This document shows positions 8,477-17,433 of a stretch of DNA of 41,160 nucleotides, piece after piece. The notes beneath the pieces are model-generated. The model did not search any database and was not told where the DNA came from. It saw only the letters and a list, made by a program, of their open reading frames with translations. Location of the stretch: contig JAISXA010000057.1 in assembly GCA_031270685.1 (NCBI GenBank), positions 1 to 41,160 on the forward strand, in the 5' to 3' direction. Source of the stretch: Planctomycetota bacterium (lineage in GTDB: Bacteria > Planctomycetota > SZUA-567). How positions within the stretch are numbered: position 1 is the stretch's first letter; each line of letters opens with the position of its first letter. The position numbers and the translations under genes are program-made.

Positions 8477-9493
8477 ATGTGCGCTGACATTGCCTTGACC
8501 ATTTCATCCGGATATGCCGGAAGGCGTCTGGACCAGGCGCTTTCCGCGCTGTTGCCGGACCGGTCGCGCGCGTTCCTGAAAAAGCTGTTCGCCGCAGGCC
8601 TGGTCCTGATGGACGGCGCGCCGGCGAAGGCGTCGCGCCGGTTGCGGGGGGGGGAGGCGGTGGTGGTCCGCGTTCCGCCGCCGGAGACGCCGGCGCTCGC
8701 GCCGGAGGCGCTGCCGCTCGACGTCCTGTACGAGGACGGCGACCTGATCGTCATCGACAAGCGTCCCGGCATGGTCGCCCATCCCTCGCCCGGCCACGGG
8801 GACGGGACGCTGGTCAACGCTTTGCTGCACCATTACGGCGGGAGTCTTTCCGCCATCGGCGGCGTGCTCCGCCCGGGCATAGTCCACCGTTTGGACAAGG
8901 ACACCTCCGGCTGTCTCGTCGCCGCGAAGAACGACCGGGCGCACCGCGCGTTGATGCGCCAGTTCATGTCCCGCGCCGTGGAGAAGACCTACCTCGCCAT
9001 CACCGAGGGCGCGCCCCGGCCGCTTGCGGGCAGGGTGGAGGCGCAAGTGGGGAGAAATCCCCGCAACCGGAAGTTCCATGCCGTTCTTCCAAACGGCGGG
9101 CGGCATTCGCTCACACTGTACCGGACGCTGGAGAATTACGGCGCGCTGGCGCTGGTGGAATGCGCGCTCATGACCGGGCGCACGCATCAGGCGCGGGTGC
9201 ATCTCGCCCATCTCGGGAGCCCGATCCTGTGCGACCGCGATTACGGCAGGCGCTCCCGGTACACCGATGGGGACGCGGCCGACGCGCTTTCGCTTTTTCT
9301 CGCCGGCCGCCCGTCGCCGATGCGGGACGGAGAAGGGCAAGCCATCCTGTCGCGGCAAGCTCTGCACGCCTGGCGGCTGTCCTTCACCCATCCCGTTTCG
9401 GGCGAACGCCTGTCGTTCCGCGCGCCGCCGCCGCCGGATATGGAGGCGGTCCTCGCCCCTCTCCGCGCCGCGCGCGCGGCCCAACGCTCCTAA
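8477..9493 (+). CDS. RluA/RluD-family 23S rRNA pseudouridine synthase
   Basis: S4-like N-terminus, then GIVHRLDKDTSGCLVAAK and MTGRTHQARVHLAHLGSPILCDRDYG. Confidence 0.9.
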   Translation: MCADIALTISSGYAGRRLDQALSALLPDRSRAFLKKLFAAGLVLMDGAPAKASRRLRGGEAVVVRVPPPETPALAPEALPLDVLYEDGDLIVIDKRPGMVAHPSPGHGDGTLVNALLHHYGGSLSAIGGVLRPGIVHRLDKDTSGCLVAAKNDRAHRALMRQFMSRAVEKTYLAITEGAPRPLAGRVEAQVGRNPRNRKFHAVLPNGGRHSLTLYRTLENYGALALVECALMTGRTHQARVHLAHLGSPILCDRDYGRRSRYTDGDAADALSLFLAGRPSPMRDGEGQAILSRQALHAWRLSFTHPVSGERLSFRAPPPPDMEAVLAPLRAARAAQRS

Positions 9494-9498
9494 GCGCC

Positions 9499-10740
9499 TC
9501 AGTTCGCGTCCATGCCCGCGAAGTACTGGTCGGCTAGAAAATGCGCCGAGCCGTTGAGCGTGCATTCGTCGCCGAGCGACGAATACTCGATGTCCACCGA
9601 CTTGTCCATCCTTAGCAGCGTCATGCGGCGGACGCGGTCGCGCAGGCGGTTGAGGAAATAATCGCCCGCCTGGGCGTATTCGCCCTGGATGATGACCAGT
9701 CCGGGGTCGCAAACCTGGACGACATTGTTGACCGCGACCGCGAAGTGCCGCGCCGACCCGTCTATCAACGCGCAGGCAAGGCCGTCGCCCCGGTTGCTCG
9801 CCTTGAGGATATTGGCGAAGCTGACGTCGCGCCGCGATTGGACGCGGAACAGCACGGAGTCAGGCCAATCGCGGCGCAGGGCCATGGCCCTGCTTGCGAG
9901 CCGGTTCGGCGACACCGCAACCTCGAGGCACCCCACGCCGCCGCAGGCGCATACGTCCGGGTTGGCCGGATCGACCACCATGTGCCCGATCTCCCCCGCC
10001 AGCCCCCCGTTTCCGCGATAGATCCTGCCATCGATGACCAGGGCGCCCGCCAGTCCGTCCCATTCCGTTCCGATAAGGAAGAAGCGGCCGCGGTCCGCCG
10101 CGGCGCCGGCCTTCATTTCGCCGTAGGCGTGGTAGCGGAGCCAGTTGTCGACGTATACCGGCATCCCCCGCGGCAGAACCTCCGCGATCCGGTCGCGGAT
10201 CGGCACGTCGCTCCCCCAGGAGACGAAATGCGGCGAGATGACGCACACGCCCTGGTCGACGTCGATGATGCCGTGGCAGCCCACGACCGCGCCGATGCAA
10301 TCCTCTTCGGAGATGCGCTGGCGTTTAATCAGGGAATGGAACGCCCAACGGATCATCTTGAGGATGTCCGCGAGATCGGTGTCGCGGTCGTAAAGGGCGG
10401 TATGGCTGGATGCGATCTCGCCGCGCAAGTTCGCGAGCGCGGAGGAAAGCTGGCGCTCCACGATCTTGACCGCGAATATGTAGCGGTAATTGGGATTGAA
10501 GGCGTAAAGATTCGGTTTTTTTCCGCCCTCCTCGGTCGACAAGCCTTTGCCGGCCGGGGCGATCAGCGAAGCCCCCAGGTGGTGCCCGATGATTTTGTGG
10601 ACCGTCATTTTGCTGAGGCCGGTGGCTTCGGCGACGGCGGCGACCGAAACGGCGGCGTTGCCCCTGATGTATTCGAGAACCCGGTGGCGGTTCTTGCGCT
10701 TGAGCGTTTTAAGCGAGTTTCTGGCTTCAGCGTTTTCCAT
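9499..10740 (-). CDS. ROK-family transcriptional regulator
   Basis: N-terminal HTH (VSVAAVAEATGLSKMTVHKIIG) plus ROK sugar-kinase fold motifs (GGLAGEIGHMVVDPANPDVCACGGVGCLEVAVS). Confidence 0.88.
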   Translation of the reverse strand: MENAEARNSLKTLKRKNRHRVLEYIRGNAAVSVAAVAEATGLSKMTVHKIIGHHLGASLIAPAGKGLSTEEGGKKPNLYAFNPNYRYIFAVKIVERQLSSALANLRGEIASSHTALYDRDTDLADILKMIRWAFHSLIKRQRISEEDCIGAVVGCHGIIDVDQGVCVISPHFVSWGSDVPIRDRIAEVLPRGMPVYVDNWLRYHAYGEMKAGAAADRGRFFLIGTEWDGLAGALVIDGRIYRGNGGLAGEIGHMVVDPANPDVCACGGVGCLEVAVSPNRLASRAMALRRDWPDSVLFRVQSRRDVSFANILKASNRGDGLACALIDGSARHFAVAVNNVVQVCDPGLVIIQGEYAQAGDYFLNRLRDRVRRMTLLRMDKSVDIEYSSLGDECTLNGSAHFLADQYFAGMDAN

Positions 10741-10814
10741 GAACCGCCTATTCAGTGGCTTTGAGTGGACTTTTGCGAAATGGCGATTAAACCACCAACT
10801 GTGCCGCAAGGGGT

Positions 10815-10869
10815 GAAATTTTTACAAAGCGGGCATTCGGTGGTTTGAATGCCTGCTTTGCGAAATTTC
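10815..10869. repeat. Type II palindromic repeat
   Basis: GAAATTTTTACAAAGCGGGCATTCGGTGGTTTGAATGCCTGCTTTGCGAAATTTC; partial copy just before it at about 10765-10800. Confidence 0.85.
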
Positions 10870-10882
10870 TGTCAAAAACAAC

Positions 10883-11410
10883 CTATTCATGGTCCCGCGG
10901 CGCCGGCTTCCCTTTGTTCCGCCGGCGGTGTTCAAGCTGGTCCCGCATCCATTTCCTGTCGCCAAACCGCTCCCGGAGATCGGCCTCCCATATGTCCGCC
11001 CGGTCCTTGCCGAGGATCGCGTCGAAATCGTCGCCCATGGCGAAAAATTCCTCGCGGATGCGTGAGAACGAATCCTCGCGGATCTGTTCCACGTTGCTCA
11101 TGCGCCGGGTCGCTATTTCCCCGATCGCCCCGCGTTCTTCCGGCGTCAGACGCAGTTTCGCGTCCATATCGCGGATGATGTTTTGCGCAATGTCCTTCGG
11201 GCGCGGGGGGCCGGGGCGGTGTTTGTTGCTGTAGACGAAAACCACGCCTCCGCCGATCACGGCGCCGATCAACACCAGCAACAGCGCCAGCGCCGCCTCG
11301 AACAGGCGGCGTCCGCGCGTCTTCCGCTTCGGATGAAAGCGCCCTTGCGCGCGTTGCGATTCGCTCGGCGGCGGCGCGGCGACGCCGCAATCCCCGGATT
11401 CGGCGCTCAT
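10883..11410 (-). CDS. Single-TM protein with extracytoplasmic Spy/CnrX-like helical region
   Basis: TM segment LFEAALALLLVLIGAVIGGGVVFVYS followed by LTPEERGAIGEIATRRMSNVEQIREDSFSRIREEF (LTxxQ/heavy-metal resistance-like). Confidence 0.55.
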   Translation of the reverse strand: MSAESGDCGVAAPPPSESQRAQGRFHPKRKTRGRRLFEAALALLLVLIGAVIGGGVVFVYSNKHRPGPPRPKDIAQNIIRDMDAKLRLTPEERGAIGEIATRRMSNVEQIREDSFSRIREEFFAMGDDFDAILGKDRADIWEADLRERFGDRKWMRDQLEHRRRNKGKPAPRDHE

Positions 11411-11688
11411 AGAATCGCGTCCATGACGTCAAAGAGCTGGTCGAGGTTCCGGCCGAGGCCGTAAAGGTCCGTCGCCGACCACGCCGCGAACACCAGCACG
11501 ACCGCCGCCGCCACGGTCGCGAGCGCGCCCACGCCGGCGAACAGCCGGATCGGCACATACTCCTCGTCGGCGTCGGGCGACAGTTCCGCGATCCGGGCCA
11601 ACACCCCGGAGGCATTCACCGTGGGAGGAGGCGGCTCCCGCTCCGCCAATTCGGCGAGCTTCCCGAATGTTTTCATGAAAACATCCAT
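11407..11688 (-). CDS. Small membrane protein, candidate anti-sigma factor
   Basis: MDVFMKTFGKLAELAEREPPP... with one TM (LFAGVGALATVAAAVVLVFAAW); overlaps the sigma factor gene upstream and the gene downstream. Confidence 0.5.
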   Translation of the reverse strand: MDVFMKTFGKLAELAEREPPPPTVNASGVLARIAELSPDADEEYVPIRLFAGVGALATVAAAVVLVFAAWSATDLYGLGRNLDQLFDVMDAIL

Positions 11689-12248
11689 TCCAGCCGTCCT
11701 TTCCAGGGCTCTTTTTCGCCCAATTCCCGCAACTTCCGCTTGGCGCGGTACAGGCGCACCGCCACCATGACGCGGGTCGATCCCATGCGCCCGGCGATTT
11801 CCTCCTGGCTGCATTTCTCCAGGTACATGAGCGTCAGCGCCAACCGGTCGGCGGGCGGCAGCGTCGCCAGAAGCTCGTGCAACAGTTCCGCCGCCGCCGC
11901 CGGGTCTCTTTCGACTTTCTCCGGCGCCGGAAGATCCGGCGCTTCGGAGAGCGACACCAGCTTCTTGGCGCGACCGCGCTTTTTCCAGTATTTGTAGCCG
12001 ACGAGGGTGGCGATTCGGGCGATCCAGTGCCTGAACGGAGCTTCCGCGCGGAATTTTCCGAGGCTCAAATACGCCTCGACGAAAACGTCCTGCGCCAGCT
12101 CCTCGGCGGTCAGCGGATAGCGGGAAAAGTTACGCATCTGCTTCGCGACGGCCGGCCCATGCCTTTCCACAAGCCGGGCATAGGCTTCCTCATCGCCGTC
12201 CAGGACCGCCTCGACGTCCCGAAGATCCTCCGCGTCGTTTTCCCGCAT
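11673..12248 (-). CDS. ECF-type RNA polymerase sigma factor
   Basis: Region 2 (ARLVERHGPAVAKQMRNFSRYPLTAEELAQDVFVEAYLSLGKFRAEAPFRHWIARIATLVGYKYWKKRGR) and region 4 (LPPADRLALTLMYLEKCSQEEIAGRMGSTRVMVAVRLYRAKRKL). Start could be 12272. Confidence 0.88.
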   Translation of the reverse strand: MRENDAEDLRDVEAVLDGDEEAYARLVERHGPAVAKQMRNFSRYPLTAEELAQDVFVEAYLSLGKFRAEAPFRHWIARIATLVGYKYWKKRGRAKKLVSLSEAPDLPAPEKVERDPAAAAELLHELLATLPPADRLALTLMYLEKCSQEEIAGRMGSTRVMVAVRLYRAKRKLRELGEKEPWKGRLEWMFS

Positions 12249-12360
12249 AAATGCCCGCCGTTTCCATGACATACCAACAAGGGGCCGGACCGGCCGAACA
12301 GCCGATCCGTCCCCTCGTGAGTATAATCCCCGGACCTGGCAGGCGCAATCGGGTTATAGC

Positions 12361-13140
12361 CTAGTCCTCTAGCGCGTCTTCTAGCGCGTCCTCTACCGCA
12401 TCGTCATCTAAAAGGCTGTCCACATCATCAACATCATCGTCGCCGGCGTTCTGCCGGCGGTCGCGCGGGGGACGCCGATCCCAGCGCGGGATGTCGTCCC
12501 AACGGTCGCGATGGCGGCGCCCGCCCCAGCGGCGATCGTCGTCGCGCCGGTCGCGGGGACGGCGGTCGTCACAACCCCGGTAGTCGCAGCCCCGGTCGTC
12601 GTCGAACCGTTCGCGCCGGCCGGGCTTGCCGAGCTTCGCCTTCTGTTCATCGGTCAAAACATCCTTTATCTGTTCCTTCGCCTTGCCGCGCAACGACTGG
12701 AGGCGGCCCATCGCTTCGCCCAGGTTGCGGTGGGCGGCGATAAGCGCTTCGTCGCCGGCGCCGCCGCCGCGAAGCTCGCGCAGCTTCGAAACCGCGTCGT
12801 TCACCATGAATCCGGCTTCGAGCATCGCCTTGTAGTTGGCGGTCAGCATCTCGACGATCCTGGCGCGCTGCTCGGAAGTGAGGTCAAGGTCCGACAGGCG
12901 GCGGAACGGGAATCCCATGCCCGCGCCGTATCCCATGCCGGGGGACATCATCCGCCCGGGTCCGGAACGTCCGGGAGGCGGCGGACGGCGGTCGGGCCGG
13001 GGACCGTCGTCGCGGCCGGCGACGCCGGGTCGACCGTCCCGCCGGTTCCGCCGGTCGTCATTTCCGGGTTGGGCGGAAAAAACCGCTCCGGCGAGCAAAG
13101 CGGCAGCCAAGGTCGTAATCAGCAAACGCGTCTTCATCAT
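12361..13140 (-). CDS. Spy/CpxP/ZraP-like periplasmic protein with Arg/Asp-rich low-complexity segments
   Basis: Signal peptide MMKTRLLITTLAAALLAGAVFSA; LSDLDLTSEQRARIVEMLTANYKAML and VLTDEQKAKLGKPG; RD-rich C-terminal half. Confidence 0.7.
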   Translation of the reverse strand: MMKTRLLITTLAAALLAGAVFSAQPGNDDRRNRRDGRPGVAGRDDGPRPDRRPPPPGRSGPGRMMSPGMGYGAGMGFPFRRLSDLDLTSEQRARIVEMLTANYKAMLEAGFMVNDAVSKLRELRGGGAGDEALIAAHRNLGEAMGRLQSLRGKAKEQIKDVLTDEQKAKLGKPGRRERFDDDRGCDYRGCDDRRPRDRRDDDRRWGGRRHRDRWDDIPRWDRRPPRDRRQNAGDDDVDDVDSLLDDDAVEDALEDALED

Positions 13141-13188
13141 CACTATCTCCTGTATCTCCTGTGGTCCACGGGACATAAAAACCGTTCA

Positions 13189-13233
13189 GTCGACTTTTCA
13201 AGGAAATCGAATCAACCGCCGCCCGATTCCATC
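13189..13233. repeat. Type I palindromic repeat (degenerate)
   Basis: GTCGACTTTTCAAGGAAATCGAATCAACCGCCGCCCGATTCCATC. Confidence 0.6.
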
Positions 13234-13315
13234 TTATCGGATACGCGAACCCCTCACGGCAATCTTCCTCAGACCTGTAATCTGTTAGTCGTGCGGTATG
13301 CGCGGATGTTACAAC

Positions 13316-13350
13316 TGAAATTTTGCAAATTGGACATTCGGCGGTTTGAT
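13316..13350. repeat. Type II repeat, half copy
   Basis: TGAAATTTTGCAAATTGGACATTCGGCGGTTTGA. Confidence 0.65.
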
Positions 13351-13460
13351 TTCCCTTATCTCGAGGCGCGCCGGCAGGTTGCGGGTAGTTTGATACGGGC
13401 CGGGCTTTTTGGTCGCCAAAGCGGACGGTTCGGCGTATAATTCGCACGGAAACCGCGACC

Positions 13461-14399
13461 ATGCGGCGGCGCGGCCGGGTGAGCGGCCTTGAATATCCGC
13501 TCCCCGACGGCGCATCGGAACGGCGAAAGGCTCTGGGCGAAGCTATGGCGAAAATCGGCGGAAAAACGCGTTCCGTCGTCGTCGGCGGGACGGCGATCGG
13601 CGGCGACGCCGGGTTGGTCCTCGTCGCCGGACCGTGCGTCATCGAATCGGAGAAGCATGTCCGGAAGATGGCGGAGCGCCTGGTCCGCATCACCGGCGAT
13701 CTGGGCATGGGGTTTGTATTCAAAAGCTCCTACGACAAGGCGAATCGGAGCAGCCTGGACAGCTATCGCGGACCCGGGCTTGCCGCCGGCCTCGAAATCC
13801 TCGCCAGGATCAAGGCGGACCACGGGACGCCCGTACTTTCCGACATCCATGCCGAAGAGGAGATCGCCCCCGCCGCGGCGGTGTTGGACGTTCTCCAGAT
13901 CCCGGCGTTTCTGTCGCGGCAGACGAGTTTTCTCGTCAAGGCGGGACAAAGCGGCAAGCCGGTCAACATCAAGAAGGCGCAGTTCATGGCCCCGTGGGAA
14001 ATGAAGAACGCCGTGGACAAGGTATTGTCCACCGGCAACGCCGACATCATCCTGACCGAGCGCGGAGCGTGCTTCGGCTACAACAACCTGGTCGCGGACA
14101 TGCGTTCGCTGCCCATCCTGCGCGCCTTGGGTCTGCCGGTGCTGTTCGACGCCACCCACAGCGTTCAGCTTCCCGGGGGCAAAGCCTCCTGTTCCGGCGG
14201 CGACCGCGACATGGCGGCGGTGCTGGCGCGGGCGGCGGCGGCGGCGGGGATCGACGGGATATTCCTGGAAACGCACGACGATCCGGACCATGCGCTCTGC
14301 GACGGCCCCAACATGATCCCGCTCGCCGAGCTGCCGCGGCTTCTGGAAACGCTCCTGGAATTGGACCAGGTCCGGCGCCGGCACGAAGACGCCGGATGA
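13461..14399 (+). CDS. kdsA: 3-deoxy-8-phosphooctulonate synthase
   Basis: VLVAGPCVIESEKH, FKSSYDKANRSS, LSDIHAEEEIAPAAAVLDVLQIPAFLSRQT, ERGACFGYNNLVADMRSLPI. Exact start uncertain. Confidence 0.93.
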   Translation: MRRRGRVSGLEYPLPDGASERRKALGEAMAKIGGKTRSVVVGGTAIGGDAGLVLVAGPCVIESEKHVRKMAERLVRITGDLGMGFVFKSSYDKANRSSLDSYRGPGLAAGLEILARIKADHGTPVLSDIHAEEEIAPAAAVLDVLQIPAFLSRQTSFLVKAGQSGKPVNIKKAQFMAPWEMKNAVDKVLSTGNADIILTERGACFGYNNLVADMRSLPILRALGLPVLFDATHSVQLPGGKASCSGGDRDMAAVLARAAAAAGIDGIFLETHDDPDHALCDGPNMIPLAELPRLLETLLELDQVRRRHEDAG

Positions 14400-14464
14400 A
14401 TCGCCCGCGTCCGCCCGCCCGCGCGGACGGCGGCATGTTTTTCTCCAGCGGAATAAAGGCGACC

Positions 14465-17404
14465 ATGCCCACGAAACAGCTGCAAAAGCAATTGCTTGAC
14501 GAGACCGTAAACGGCGGCACCTATCTGGTGGAGGTCGCCGTGCGCGATCCCGGCGCCGACCTCGACGGCCGCAAAGCCCTGCGCGAACTGCGCGAATATG
14601 GCCTGGCCGAGGTGGAAAGGGTCCGGTCGGTGAAGATGTACGCGGTCAACGGACCGTTCACTCCGCGCGACATGGACCGGATCGCCGGCGCTTTCCTCAC
14701 CGATCCGGTGGTGGAAATGTACTCCATCAACCAGCCCGTCCTGCCCAACCGGGATCAACTCGACCAGGTCGTCGAGATCGCGCGGCGGCCGGGCGTTATG
14801 GAGCCGGTGGAGGCTTCGGCGCTCAAGGGCATAGCCGAACTCGGCTACCGGGCCAACTGGGTGCGGACCGGAAGGCGCTATTTGGTGAGCGGGTCGATCG
14901 TCAAACGCGACCTGCTCGCCGCCGTGAACCGCATCCTCGCCAATCCGGTCATCGAACAGGTGTCGATCGGCGATCCGCTCGCTCTCGAACCCGGCCTGTC
15001 CGAGATCAGCTACCACGACCGGCGGGAAGTCCGCATCGACGGCCTTTCCGACGCCGAACTCGAAACGCTGTCCACGACCGGCCAGCTCTACCTGTCCCTC
15101 GGGGAAATGCGGGCGGTCCAAAAGTATTTTTCCGGCATGGGACGCAACCCCACCGACGTCGAACTCGAAACCATCGCTCAGACCTGGAGCGAGCACTGCA
15201 GCCACAAGACTTTCCGGGGCGTGGTGCGCTACCGTGAGAACGGCGGCGAGCCGGAGCGTATCGACAATCTGCTCAAGACCACCATCGTCAGGGCGACCCG
15301 CGAACTCGACCGCGAGTGGTGCTGGTCGGTGTTCGAGGACAATTCCGGGGTCATCGACTTCGACGGCGACTACGGGATCGCCGTGAAGGTGGAAACGCAC
15401 AACCATCCCTCCGCAATCGAACCCTACGGCGGGGCGGGCACCGGCATCGGCGGCGTCATTCGCGACCCCCTCGGCACCGGCCTCGGCGGCAAACCGATTC
15501 TCAACACCGACGTGTTCTGCTTCGGCCCCCCGGACCTGCCGAAGGACGAGGTTCCGCCCGGGGCGCTGCATCCGCTGCGCGTGTTCAAGGGCGTGGTCGC
15601 CGGGGTCGGCGACTACGGCAACCGCATGGGCATCCCGACCGCCAACGGGGCGATCTGCTTCGACCGCCGCTTCACCGGCAACCCGCTGGTCTTCTGCGGC
15701 AACATCGCCCTCATCCCCAGGGAGATGGCGGCGCGCCGCCGGCCTTTGCCCGGCGACGTGGCGCTGGTGGTGGGGGGGCGCACCGGACGCGACGGCATTC
15801 ACGGCGCGACCTTTTCGTCGGTGGAGTTGGACGAGAATTCCGAAATGGCGTCGTCCGGCGCGGTGCAGATCGGCAACCCGATCGAGGAGAAAAAGGTCGC
15901 CGACTTCATTCTCCGCGCCCGCGATGCGGGATTGTACTCGTGCATAACCGATTGCGGCGCCGGCGGGCTGTCCTCGGCCCTGGGCGAAATGGGCGCGGAG
16001 TGCGGCGTCCGGGTCAATCTTGAAAAGGTGCCGCTCAAGTACGAGGGCCTTACCTGCAACGAGATCTGGATCAGCGAGGCGCAGGAGCGCATGGTCATCG
16101 CCGCCGCCCGTTCCAACCTCATTTCCCTCCTCGCCCTCGCCAAGGAGGAGAGCGTCGAGGTCGCCGAGATCGCCGTCTTCACCGACGACCGGCGGCTCAA
16201 ATTGTTGTGGCACGGCCAGGAGGTCGGCGACTTGGACATGGCGTTCCTGCATGACGGCGTGCCGCGCACCGAGCGCGAGGCGTGGTGGCGGACGCCGGAC
16301 CGCGGGGAGCCGGAACCGCCCGCGGACGAGGATTGCGGCGGGGCGCTCAAGGCGATCCTCGCGGCGTGGAACGTCTGTTCGAAGGAATGGGTGGTGCGGC
16401 AGTACGACCACGAGGTGCAGGGCGGATCGGTGGTGAAGCCGTTCGTCGGCGCGGCCTCGGACGGCCCCGGCGACGCCTGCGTCATCACTCCCCGCCTAGG
16501 CTCGACGCGCGCCGTCGCCGTCGCGAACGGCATCAATCCGCTGTATTCGGACATCGATCCCTACTGGATGGCGGCCAACGCCATCGACGAGGCGCTCCGG
16601 AACCTGGTCGCCGTGGGGGCTCCGCTGTCGCGCTGCGCCCTCCTCGACAATTTCTGCTGGGGCAATTGCAACAAGCCGGAGCGCCTCGGCGAACTGGTGC
16701 GCGCCGCCCGCGCCTGCCGCGATTTCGCGATCGCGTACGGCGTTCCCTTCATCTCCGGTAAGGATTCGCTCAACAACGAGTTCGCGGTCGACGGCGAAGC
16801 CGCCGCTATCCCGGGAACGCTTCTGATCAGCGCGGTCGCGGTGATGGCGGATTGCGGCAAGGCGGTGACCATGGACCTGAAGGAGGTCGGCAACTTCGTC
16901 TATCTCGCCGGCGTCACCCGCGACGAACTCGGCGGCTCCCATTATTATGCGTTGCGGAACGCGATCGGCGGGAACGTTCCCCGGGTCGACGCCGGACTCG
17001 GCAAAAGGATTTTCGCCGCCGTCTCCGCCGCGGCCGAGCGCGGACTCCTCCGCTCCGCGCACGATTGCAGCGAGGGCGGGCTGGCGGTGGCGGCGGCCGA
17101 AATGGCCTTCGCGGGCGGATTGGGTCTCGATCTCGACCTGGAACACATGATCACCGCCGGCGGGCTGCGCCCGGAGGGGAGGCTGTTTTCGGAATCCGCC
17201 AGCCGGCTGCTGCTCGAGGTCGAACCCGGCAAGTCGGCCGAGCTTGAAAAAGCGTTCGCCGCGGCCGGCGCGCCGCTGGCGCGCATCGGCCTGGTCAACT
17301 CGGGCGACCGGTTCATCGTCCGCCTGGACGGGGAGGCGCTTCTCGACGAGCGCCTCGACGACCTGAAGGCCGCCTGGCGGGACGCGCTGCCGACGCTGCT
17401 GTAA
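14465..17404 (+). CDS. purL: Phosphoribosylformylglycinamidine synthase, PurS-like N-terminus fused to PurL
   Basis: Two PurS-like segments, then ETIAQTWSEHCSHKTFRG, VKVETHNHPSAIEPYGGAGTGIGGVIRD, HDCSEGGLAVAAAEMAFAGG; no glutaminase domain. Start ATG 14465 chosen (14396 possible). Confidence 0.92.
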   Translation: MPTKQLQKQLLDETVNGGTYLVEVAVRDPGADLDGRKALRELREYGLAEVERVRSVKMYAVNGPFTPRDMDRIAGAFLTDPVVEMYSINQPVLPNRDQLDQVVEIARRPGVMEPVEASALKGIAELGYRANWVRTGRRYLVSGSIVKRDLLAAVNRILANPVIEQVSIGDPLALEPGLSEISYHDRREVRIDGLSDAELETLSTTGQLYLSLGEMRAVQKYFSGMGRNPTDVELETIAQTWSEHCSHKTFRGVVRYRENGGEPERIDNLLKTTIVRATRELDREWCWSVFEDNSGVIDFDGDYGIAVKVETHNHPSAIEPYGGAGTGIGGVIRDPLGTGLGGKPILNTDVFCFGPPDLPKDEVPPGALHPLRVFKGVVAGVGDYGNRMGIPTANGAICFDRRFTGNPLVFCGNIALIPREMAARRRPLPGDVALVVGGRTGRDGIHGATFSSVELDENSEMASSGAVQIGNPIEEKKVADFILRARDAGLYSCITDCGAGGLSSALGEMGAECGVRVNLEKVPLKYEGLTCNEIWISEAQERMVIAAARSNLISLLALAKEESVEVAEIAVFTDDRRLKLLWHGQEVGDLDMAFLHDGVPRTEREAWWRTPDRGEPEPPADEDCGGALKAILAAWNVCSKEWVVRQYDHEVQGGSVVKPFVGAASDGPGDACVITPRLGSTRAVAVANGINPLYSDIDPYWMAANAIDEALRNLVAVGAPLSRCALLDNFCWGNCNKPERLGELVRAARACRDFAIAYGVPFISGKDSLNNEFAVDGEAAAIPGTLLISAVAVMADCGKAVTMDLKEVGNFVYLAGVTRDELGGSHYYALRNAIGGNVPRVDAGLGKRIFAAVSAAAERGLLRSAHDCSEGGLAVAAAEMAFAGGLGLDLDLEHMITAGGLRPEGRLFSESASRLLLEVEPGKSAELEKAFAAAGAPLARIGLVNSGDRFIVRLDGEALLDERLDDLKAAWRDALPTLL

Positions 17405-17433
17405 AAAGGACATGTCAACGTCGAACCGACGAA

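Noticed and set aside
9745-10764. 339-aa plus-strand ORF opposite the ROK gene
   Set aside because: Shadow ORF of a well-supported ROK coding region; no recognisable motifs.
13634-14464. N-terminal 277 codons of the 1256-aa PurL frame
   Set aside because: Overlaps kdsA out of frame and is Arg/Gly-rich without motifs; the PurL start is taken at 14465.
14165-16411. 748-aa minus-strand ORF opposite purL
   Set aside because: Antisense to a clear PurL; composition (H/R/D-rich, no family motifs) is typical of a high-GC codon-phase shadow ORF.
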